Origin: an aff. Roholtiella sp. LEGE 12411
GTDB taxonomy: Bacteria; Cyanobacteriota; Cyanobacteriia; Cyanobacteriales; Nostocaceae
Assembly: GCF_015206995.1 (NCBI RefSeq)
Contig: NZ_JADEXR010000057.1
Location: forward strand, 1 to 32,701
DNA: 32,701 bases
Direction: 5' to 3'
Under the pieces are notes generated by a model, which was given only the letters and a program-made list of their open reading frames with translations, was not told where the DNA came from and searched no databases. Position numbers and translations under genes: made by a program. This document shows positions 27,286 to 32,701 of this stretch, piece after piece (within the stretch, counting starts at the first letter, position 1; each line of letters opens with the position of its first letter).

Positions 27286-27584
27286 TGAATAAGATTAGCA
27301 TAAGGTTTGCTTGAGAGTCAAGTCTAGGGCGTGTCATCTTGATGTACATCAATTGCCGTAAGGGTTTAGAGTTTTGCGCTCATGACTAGTCTAAACTCCA
27401 GCATGGCAAGGATTTGAGCAAGTGGTCAGAGTTGGGATTACTTGGGGTACTGTGGGGACTGCGGCATGAATTTTACCGGGAAAGGCTGCTTCCTTAGTTG
27501 ATCAAGACTGCGATCGCCGAGGTTGCAGTTCCAGAACAAGTTTGTTGCCGACTTTGATGATCAACCAGAAAACTCCATCTGTAA
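27286..27584. other. Spacer without recognisable gene
   Basis: About 300 bp with one HIP1 octamer near 27510. Nothing beyond the TetR promoter is supported. It ends in the transposase fragment. Confidence 0.4.
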
Positions 27585-27752
27585 CTATGTATTGAGAATA
27601 CGGCTAAATTATTAAATAACATTCCTACAGCCAACGATATTAGGTATCATCTCAATAAAGTTAATAATTTTGCGGAATTAGAGCCAAAAATAAATCAAGC
27701 ATTGAAAAGTCTAATTCCTTTAGAATTAAAAGAAGGGTGTTTAAAAATATAG
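27585..27752 (+). pseudogene. Transposase N-terminal fragment
   Basis: An open frame reads LCIENTAKLLNNIPTANDIR, then YHLNKVNNFAELEPKINQAL and KSLIPLELKEGCLKI. It resembles the N-terminal region of IS4/ISH3-like transposases, which carry an IRYHLNK-like motif. The frame has no start codon in place and ends at TAG exactly at the left tip of the MITE at 27749, so the element inserted into or next to the remnant. The rest of the transposase is missing. Family assignment is from memory only. Confidence 0.45.
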
Positions 27753-27883
27753 GATTCCTATTTGATTTTTGAAAGAACTGCGTACAACTCTAACTCCCTT
27801 TTTTCTCACTTCCCATTCCCTATCCCCTATCCCCCATTCGGTGTCTCTACAAGTCAGTTCACGAATCAAATCGGATTACTATA
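27749..27883 (+). mobile_element. MITE-like element, full copy 2
   Basis: Same ends and conserved interior block (AACTGCGTACAACTCTAACT) as the element at 10138-10266, in the same orientation. The ends match copy 1 almost exactly, and the copies differ mainly in the pyrimidine-rich middle, which is a few bases longer here. It lies between two gene remnants. Confidence 0.75.
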
Positions 27884-27888
27884 GCTAT

Positions 27889-28020
27889 ATAAATATTAAG
27901 CTGCTCAAGAAAGAGCGAGATATCATTTGGGCAGCGGCGGTGGCTGCATACAAAAATGGTGATTTCAGCGCAATTAGTGTTAAAAAATTGAGGCATCACA
28001 TCTATCACAATGAAAACTAA
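27889..28020 (+). pseudogene. Possible primase/VapE-type C-terminal fragment
   Basis: The frame after the MITE reads INIKLLKKERDIIWAAAVAA, then YKNGDFSAIS and KLRHHIYHNEN. The RDxIWAAAVxxYKNG part resembles the C-terminal section of virulence-associated protein E/plasmid primase proteins. There is no start codon of its own; an apparent longer frame from 27769 is MITE sequence. The last codons overlap the HD gene start. Confidence 0.4.
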
Positions 28021-28621
28021 AGCTCCTTTACCGCACGATTTTCTCAAAAACCAAAAAGTATCAGCCATTGTTGAAGCGTATTTTGAGTTCAATCATCTCA
28101 AACAACTCTATCGCCAAGGTTGGTTGCAGCGTGGTATCCCCTCTGGGAATTGCGAGAGTGTTGCTGAACATTCATTTTGCGTCACCCTCTTGGCACTATT
28201 TTTGGTGGAGTCTTACTTTCCTGAATTGGATAAGTGGAAAGTGATTTGCATGGCGTTATTACACGATCTTGGAGAAATTCATGCAGGTGACTTTACGCCT
28301 CTAGATAATGTGGAGGCATCAGAAAAACAGCGTCTCGAATGTATTTCTGTGGAAAAAGTTCTATCGAAACTGCCTGGTGGTTCAACTCACTTGGCGTTGT
28401 GGAAAGAGTTTTCAGCAGGAACATCACCAGAAGCTCGCTTTGTTCGCGAGATTGATTGTTTAGAGATGGGTTTGCAAGCCAGTGTTTATGGGCAACAAAA
28501 TCTGGTTGATCCGAAAAGCTTCTTTGACTCTGCCCAGAAGGTTCAAAGTGACTCTAGGCTTCTACAGATATTGAAAGAATTAGAGTGCCTGAAAACATCT
28601 GATGATATGGAGCGAGGCTGA
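28010..28621 (+). CDS. HD-domain hydrolase (YfbR-like)
   Basis: The 203-aa protein has an HD-superfamily metal site: H54 (SVAEHSFCV), H85-D86 (ALLHDLGEIHAGD) and a later Asp in VREIDCLEM. The N-terminal RGIPSGNCESVAEHS agrees with the YfbR-type subfamily of 5'-nucleotidase-like phosphohydrolases that act on deoxynucleoside monophosphates. Function beyond phosphohydrolase is not certain. ATG 28010 lies inside the tail of the preceding gene remnant and has no clear ribosome-binding site, so the insertions there may have reset its promoter. Confidence 0.85.
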   Translation: MKTKAPLPHDFLKNQKVSAIVEAYFEFNHLKQLYRQGWLQRGIPSGNCESVAEHSFCVTLLALFLVESYFPELDKWKVICMALLHDLGEIHAGDFTPLDNVEASEKQRLECISVEKVLSKLPGGSTHLALWKEFSAGTSPEARFVREIDCLEMGLQASVYGQQNLVDPKSFFDSAQKVQSDSRLLQILKELECLKTSDDMERG

Positions 28622-28687
28622 AAGCATTATTATTTCGATTTGATTTTTTCTTCATGTAATTTTTTATAAATTATTCGCAAGTTTTCC

Positions 28688-29341
28688 CTAACGCAAATCA
28701 GAAGTTTTTTGTAAACGTAATAATGTGTTATAAATCTGTCGCTTTAAATTATTATTATTTTGTGCTTCCATAGTAATTGTGTTGAAACGATCAATACTCA
28801 AACCATTATCTTCAACTATTTTTTGAGAGCGCGTACAGTAATTGACTGCAATCTCTTGAGCTTTCCTTGGAAGACCATTTATACTATTACCGTCGTTACA
28901 AACAATTTTGGGAATTTCTCCACTACCAATAAGTTTTTTAATTTCTTCAAAGGCGTGTTGACGATCTGGCTCCATTGCTAACACAGCTTGGGCGTAACTA
29001 TTAATTTCAGTATTGTTAACTGGTGAAGTTTGAGCGTAAGCTTTTGAATTTAATAACAAAGTGCTGGAAATCACACTTGCAGTGGTTATTACGCCAAAAA
29101 GTAAGGATTGGGGAATAGTATAGGTATAGTGATGAGACAGCGCCGAAGAGAGAAGTTTGAGTATCGGTTTGGGGTGCTTAGAACTGCGAGCAGGGTTTTG
29201 TAAGCCAGGCGAGTGCGTTTCACTAAGATATTCTCGAATAGTACCTGTTAGCGCATTGGTAACGAGTTGTTGAGTGTTAGGACTTGTCGTCAAACATCGC
29301 TTTCGGTTAGGTTGAAAAAAGAAAGAGAAAATGTTACCCAT
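28688..29341 (-). CDS. DUF4168-type exported protein
   Basis: The 217-aa protein has a C-terminal half characteristic of DUF4168 (EINSYAQAVLAMEPDRQHAF, then EIKKLIGSGEIPKIVC, then NYCTRSQKIVEDNGLSIDRF). A hydrophobic segment, SLLFGVITTASVISSTLLL, followed by AYAQT at about residues 80-104 looks like a signal peptide, but it is preceded by about 70 residues that signal peptides do not have. No in-frame start exists just before it, so a frameshift or annealed upstream sequence is possible. The domain has no known role. Confidence 0.75.
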   Translation of the reverse strand: MGNIFSFFFQPNRKRCLTTSPNTQQLVTNALTGTIREYLSETHSPGLQNPARSSKHPKPILKLLSSALSHHYTYTIPQSLLFGVITTASVISSTLLLNSKAYAQTSPVNNTEINSYAQAVLAMEPDRQHAFEEIKKLIGSGEIPKIVCNDGNSINGLPRKAQEIAVNYCTRSQKIVEDNGLSIDRFNTITMEAQNNNNLKRQIYNTLLRLQKTSDLR

Positions 29342-29450
29342 AATAGTGTGTGAGACTGAACTGCAATAGGGATATGATAATAACTTTGAACTATTTCAGG
29401 AGTGGTAAGTTCCGGACAAAATTGAATCCATAGACTTCATATATTTATTG

Positions 29451-30440
29451 TCAACTTCCTCGGCATATTTGACACAGTTCAATAACTTTAGTTTGGAGTA
29501 CTGGCATTTCTGAAGCTCCCTGCTTAAGACTTATTTCTAACTCCAGTAGTAGGGGTAAACAAGAGATTAGCTGTTCTACAGATAGAAACTTGACTTCTTG
29601 CTGTAAAAAGTAGATGCGTTTGGGATTACCTACATCAGCAGCTGAGGCGATCGCTTGTTGATTGTGCTCACCACTCTCTATCATGATCTTGACCCATAAC
29701 CAGGTGCGAAATTGACCAATCAGTGTTAAAACTATCCGCAATCCAGGCTCGGAAGCGTTGATGAGTTCTGCCAATGTTCCCAGAGATTTAGCTGTATCCC
29801 CTGTTCTGATTGCTGCTGCTAATTGTAAGCTATTTTGGGTAGTATTTCTGACTAACTGTGTAACGGTAGCTACGTCTAAAGGCTTATTGCTACCTTCGGC
29901 ATATAACCGTAATTTCTCGATCTCATTGTAGAGAAGCCGTGTATCGTTACCTACAGACTCTGCCAATAATTGGGCAGTCTTGGGAGTCAGCTTTACACCG
30001 ACAGCAAGAGCCACTTGATTAACAGATTGCACTAACAATTCTGTCTTCCAGGGTGGGATCAGAGGAAATTCTCGGAATTCGGTAGCAAATTGTTTCAATA
30101 ATTTCGTTGATTTCAGGCGTTCATCTGGTTTGTTGCGGTTGGTAAGCAATAAAAAAGAATTTTCCGGGATTAGTGGCAATGTTCGTACTAGTTCTGCTAA
30201 TACATTGTCTGGACAGTGCTGGCAAAGAGTATTATTTATCAACCACACCAAGCGCCCACCAGCGCCAAAAGCTGGTGTCATTACTTGATTTAACCCTTGG
30301 ATCGCAGCATCAGCTTGCTCTGAGGGAAATGAAGTGTAGTTAAAACTTGTCCATTGAGGATCGAGGACGCGATCGCGCACAAGAGCAACTGCTTTTTCTA
30401 TAGCAAAATCGTCTTCACCCCAGTAAACATAAATCGGCAT
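29451..30440 (-). CDS. holA: DNA polymerase III delta subunit
   Basis: The 329-aa clamp-loader subunit opens the sliding clamp. The N-terminal MPIYVYWGEDDFAIEKAVAL is the usual start, followed by an AAA+-like domain (LVWLINNTLCQHCPDN, FLLLTNRNKPDERLKSTKLL), VNQVALAVGVKLTPKTAQLL and the C-terminal collar with LAELINASEPGLRIVLTLIG. The fold lacks an intact Walker motif, as is normal. ATG 30440 is preferred over a TTG two codons upstream. It ends a minus-strand group with the DUF4168 gene downstream. Confidence 0.9.
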   Translation of the reverse strand: MPIYVYWGEDDFAIEKAVALVRDRVLDPQWTSFNYTSFPSEQADAAIQGLNQVMTPAFGAGGRLVWLINNTLCQHCPDNVLAELVRTLPLIPENSFLLLTNRNKPDERLKSTKLLKQFATEFREFPLIPPWKTELLVQSVNQVALAVGVKLTPKTAQLLAESVGNDTRLLYNEIEKLRLYAEGSNKPLDVATVTQLVRNTTQNSLQLAAAIRTGDTAKSLGTLAELINASEPGLRIVLTLIGQFRTWLWVKIMIESGEHNQQAIASAADVGNPKRIYFLQQEVKFLSVEQLISCLPLLLELEISLKQGASEMPVLQTKVIELCQICRGS

Positions 30441-30446
30441 AGACAA

Positions 30447-30645
30447 ACCTCGTGGAAAATAAGGAGAGTGGGGGAGTGGGGGAGTAGTTTTGAATTCTTG
30501 TCCTTCTCTTCCCTTTCCCTCTTCCTCCCTTCCTCTGACTATCAGCTTCCATCACACGAACAAAGCTAAATACTTTGGAAATCAATCTGTTAATTTGGGT
30601 AATTTTCCTTAAAATCTATCAAGTTAGAGCAAGAGGCTAAGAAGA
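30447..30645. other. Spacer with purine/pyrimidine tracts
   Basis: A purine-rich stretch (AGTGGGGGAGTGGGGGAGT, about 30468-30486) contains two tandem GTGGGGGA units, and a long C/T tract lies at about 30498-30540. These separate divergent holA and DUF1868 genes and should hold their promoters. Confidence 0.4.
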
Positions 30646-31434
30646 TTGGACGACAACTATCAAACTTATTTGAATCGGGTAGCAAGAATGACGCTACCAG
30701 AAGCCTACAGATCCCAAGTCCAGCATATCCAGGAATCTTCTAAATTTCAGCCACATTCTGGGGCGAGAATTGCAGCACCTTTTCCTGGCTATACGCTAAT
30801 TACCCCATCTGCGGATGAAGAATCAGAAAACGCTGGTTTTTACGCCAAATTACAAGCTTACCAGCAGGAACTTTTGCAGTTGCCTGTAAACAGTGATTTG
30901 ATTATTCCTGTACCTCCTGCTAGCTTTCATCTGACTTTGGCAGATTTGATTTGGGATAGTGCTTACCGTGATGCCGATGAAAAAAATCCTGAATTTGAGC
31001 AACAGTTACACTCTTGCTGTGTTGAAATATTTCGGCAATATCAACAATCCATGACACGCGAGACTAATCCAATTTACTGGCAAGTGCTAGGGTTGATAGT
31101 CATGCCAAGAGCTGTAGCTGTCTGTTTAGTACCCCAGGATGAACGCTGCTACGAGCAAATTATTCAATTTCGCCGCACAATCTATCAAAATCCGAAGTTA
31201 ATTGCTTTGGGTATTGAACAGCATTATCACTTCACAGCTCATGTTACATTAGGATATTTTGGGGAAGTTTCACCAGATTTAGACCGGATCAATTTCAGCA
31301 CTATGCTTTCTGGGTTGAATCAGCAATGGCTGTTAAATTCCCCAGAATTTTTGATTCACCGAGTCGAACTGCGGAAATTTGACAATATGACGCACTATTA
31401 TCGTGAATCAGATTGGCCGAGTTTAGATTTTTAA
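30646..31434 (+). CDS. DUF1868-type 2H phosphoesterase-like protein
   Basis: The 262-aa protein starts at TTG 30646 (MDDNYQTYLNRVARM), a start commonly seen in its cyanobacterial relatives as I recall; a later ATG at 30688 is possible. Two H-x-(T/S)-like motifs of the 2H phosphoesterase fold are visible: SFHLTLADL (about residue 103) and FTAHVTLGYFG (about 184-194). The fold suggests a nucleic-acid or phosphoester role but the real function is unknown. It is divergent from holA. Confidence 0.7.
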   Translation: MDDNYQTYLNRVARMTLPEAYRSQVQHIQESSKFQPHSGARIAAPFPGYTLITPSADEESENAGFYAKLQAYQQELLQLPVNSDLIIPVPPASFHLTLADLIWDSAYRDADEKNPEFEQQLHSCCVEIFRQYQQSMTRETNPIYWQVLGLIVMPRAVAVCLVPQDERCYEQIIQFRRTIYQNPKLIALGIEQHYHFTAHVTLGYFGEVSPDLDRINFSTMLSGLNQQWLLNSPEFLIHRVELRKFDNMTHYYRESDWPSLDF

Positions 31435-31452
31435 AGGGGACTAGCTTATGGG

Positions 31453-31502
31453 GTGGGCATTATAATGCCCACTATACTTTGGTCTATTCGTAAAAAACCC
31501 GC
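31453..31502. repeat. Palindrome and dispersed repeat
   Basis: GTGGGCATTA-TAATGCCCAC (31453-31472) is a perfect 20-bp palindrome 18 bp after the DUF1868 stop, and may act as a terminator. From TAATGCCCAC to about 31502 (..TTTGGTCTATTCGTAAAAAA) the sequence is similar to 13179-13218. Confidence 0.55.
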
Positions 31503-31611
31503 TGAGCTAACTTTAACAGCTTCTAATTAATTGCTGTGATTGATAAATCAAATTAAGAGTTTTTGTAAATTCTCCGAATCAATAATTTCGCACCGACAAA
31601 GGGTGAAAGCT

Positions 31612-32334
31612 TTAAGTAATAACAGTTACTTTACCAGTTTCAATATCGTAACAAGCACTAACAATTTGTAGTTTGCCTTCAGTGATAAGTTTTGCCAAAA
31701 TTGTTGAGCTTTCCTGTAATTTTTCAGCTTGATATTGAATGTTAGCTATAACAGCATCCTGAGTTGTATCATCTGTTGTTAGCTTTGCCCTTGCTAAAGA
31801 TGGTTTAATGCCCTCAATAATCAAACTAATTCTGCCAGGAAGTGGCTCGTTTTTGATTGCTTCTGCTACTGCACCACATCTTCTATGGCCCAGAATCACA
31901 ATCAATTGAGAACCTAATACTGCTGTAGAGTATTCCAAACTACCTATAATCGTGTCACTGACGACATTACCAGCGACTCTCACGACAAATAAATCCCCAA
32001 GTCCCTGATCGAAGACAATTTCCGCAGGTACTCTGGAATCTGCACAGCCCAAAATAGATGCAAAAGGATACTGAGCTTTTGCTATTAATTGCAAATGTTC
32101 CAGTGATTGATCAGGATATTTACGTTTTTGATGCAAGAATCTTTGATTACCATCCAGCAAGCGCTTGATAGCTTCGTTAGGACTTACTGGATTGGGGTTG
32201 TCTGGATGAACACCAGCAACAGCAGCTTGCTCTGTACTCCAAAGGCTATGGCCAAAAGCAGTAACCGTAATGCTTAGCACACTTGCCAACTTCAAAAAAT
32301 CACGACGTCCTACAAATCCATTAATGCGACTCAT
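31612..32334 (-). CDS. Tat-exported beta-class carbonic anhydrase
   Basis: The 240-aa enzyme converts carbon dioxide and bicarbonate. Zinc-ligand motifs: C97-A-D99-S-R101 (LGCADSRVPAE) and H150-x2-C153 (ILGHRRCGAV), both complete. The N-terminus has a twin-arginine signal, GRRDFLKLASVLSITVTAFG (residues 9-28), so the enzyme should be exported folded to the periplasm or lumen; it is not the carboxysomal type. Periplasmic carbonic anhydrases may help inorganic-carbon acquisition or pH balance. Single gene; its other neighbours are repeats. Confidence 0.92.
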   Translation of the reverse strand: MSRINGFVGRRDFLKLASVLSITVTAFGHSLWSTEQAAVAGVHPDNPNPVSPNEAIKRLLDGNQRFLHQKRKYPDQSLEHLQLIAKAQYPFASILGCADSRVPAEIVFDQGLGDLFVVRVAGNVVSDTIIGSLEYSTAVLGSQLIVILGHRRCGAVAEAIKNEPLPGRISLIIEGIKPSLARAKLTTDDTTQDAVIANIQYQAEKLQESSTILAKLITEGKLQIVSACYDIETGKVTVIT

Positions 32335-32701
32335 TTATCTATCTGATAACAGGTTTGTCGTTGTCAGCAAGATATCAGATTTAGGCGGGATGCAAGAGTA
32401 CTTTCTAACACGGTTTAAGAGTCATTTAATCTTCAGTTGTTAATTAAGCTGATACGCGTCTAGATCAAATATTATCGCGCTGAGGCTGTCCCAGATCAAG
32501 AGTCAAAAGTCCAAGCTAGCCTTTGACTGTGGACTTTTGACTCTTGACAACCTCAGCGCGAAATCTACAAGTTTATGGTTCTTCAGTACTTGTTATGCTA
32601 AACTAATAATTAAATTGCCAATTTAATAGACATCTAACTCTGAAATTTTCAAAATTTCTAAACCCATAACCAGAACGCTTAATTAGCTTAAGTTTGTTAT
32701 T
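32335..32701. other. Promoter region and repeat behind carbonic anhydrase start
   Basis: About 367 bp without a gene to the window edge. The main structure is the nested inverted repeat at 32476-32560. The rest is AT-rich. Confidence 0.4.
32476..32560. repeat. Nested inverted repeat
   Basis: The outer arms CGCGCTGAGG (32476-32485) and CCTCAGCGCG (32551-32560) enclose inner arms TCAAGAGTCAAAAGTCCA (32496-32513) and TGGACTTTTGACTCTTGA (32530-32547), an exact 18-bp inverted match. The inner arms share AAGAGTC with the repeat at 9901-9940, suggesting a common source. Confidence 0.7.

Noticed and set aside
27769-28020. 83-codon plus-strand frame in front of the HD gene
   Set aside because: Its first half is translated MITE sequence; only the last part resembles a gene remnant, annotated separately.

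Overview
The window looks like chromosome from a filamentous, Nostocales-type cyanobacterium. The signs are many HIP1 octamers (GCGATCGC) on both strands, a high-light-inducible (Hli) protein gene, a SigA-type principal sigma factor, cyanobacterial-style response-regulator, Uma2 and pentapeptide genes, short tandem heptanucleotide repeats (CCCCATG, TAGTCAT), and many palindromic or MITE-like intergenic repeats. No phage, plasmid backbone, CRISPR array, tRNA or rRNA was seen. Most genes are housekeeping or stress genes of chromosomal type.

Layout. 1-4460 (minus strand): a translationally coupled pair (exported family-10-like glycosidase plus small membrane protein), glycolate oxidase GlcD with a degenerate duplicate of its 3' tail behind it, and an overlapping pair made of an unknown 140-aa protein and a small HEPN protein. 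4700-6405: a Uma2-type nuclease-fold gene and miaA converge on a perfect 34-bp palindrome. 6665-9617: gyrB, a MITE-like element and a FAS1-domain lipoprotein. 9618-11429: 1.8 kb without a convincing gene but with hairpins and a MITE. 11430-16017: sigA, an Hli protein, a decayed GNAT acetyltransferase and a GyrA/ParC-type topoisomerase subunit. 16332-20815: a CheY-like receiver, an exported TPR protein, an Hsp70-family protein and UV endonuclease UvsE. 20816-25561: an inverted-repeat element, a small membrane protein, a pentapeptide-repeat protein and the TldE/TldD protease pair, whose spacer is full of repeats. 25681-28020: a glutathione S-transferase and a TetR regulator with a clear operator, then a small graveyard of transposase and primase-like fragments carrying a second full MITE. 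28010-32334: HD phosphohydrolase, DUF4168 protein, DNA polymerase III delta subunit (holA), DUF1868 2H-type protein and a Tat-exported beta carbonic anhydrase.

Functionally the window mixes replication and topology (gyrB, topoisomerase A subunit, holA), transcription (sigA, TetR), translation (miaA), stress and repair (uvsE, Hsp70, GST, Hli), peptide maturation (tldD/tldE) and carbon metabolism (glcD, carbonic anhydrase). The only candidate for a little-described system is the overlapping 140-aa/HEPN gene pair. The most interesting sequence structure is the family of short mobile or palindromic repeats and the places where they have entered or ended reading frames.
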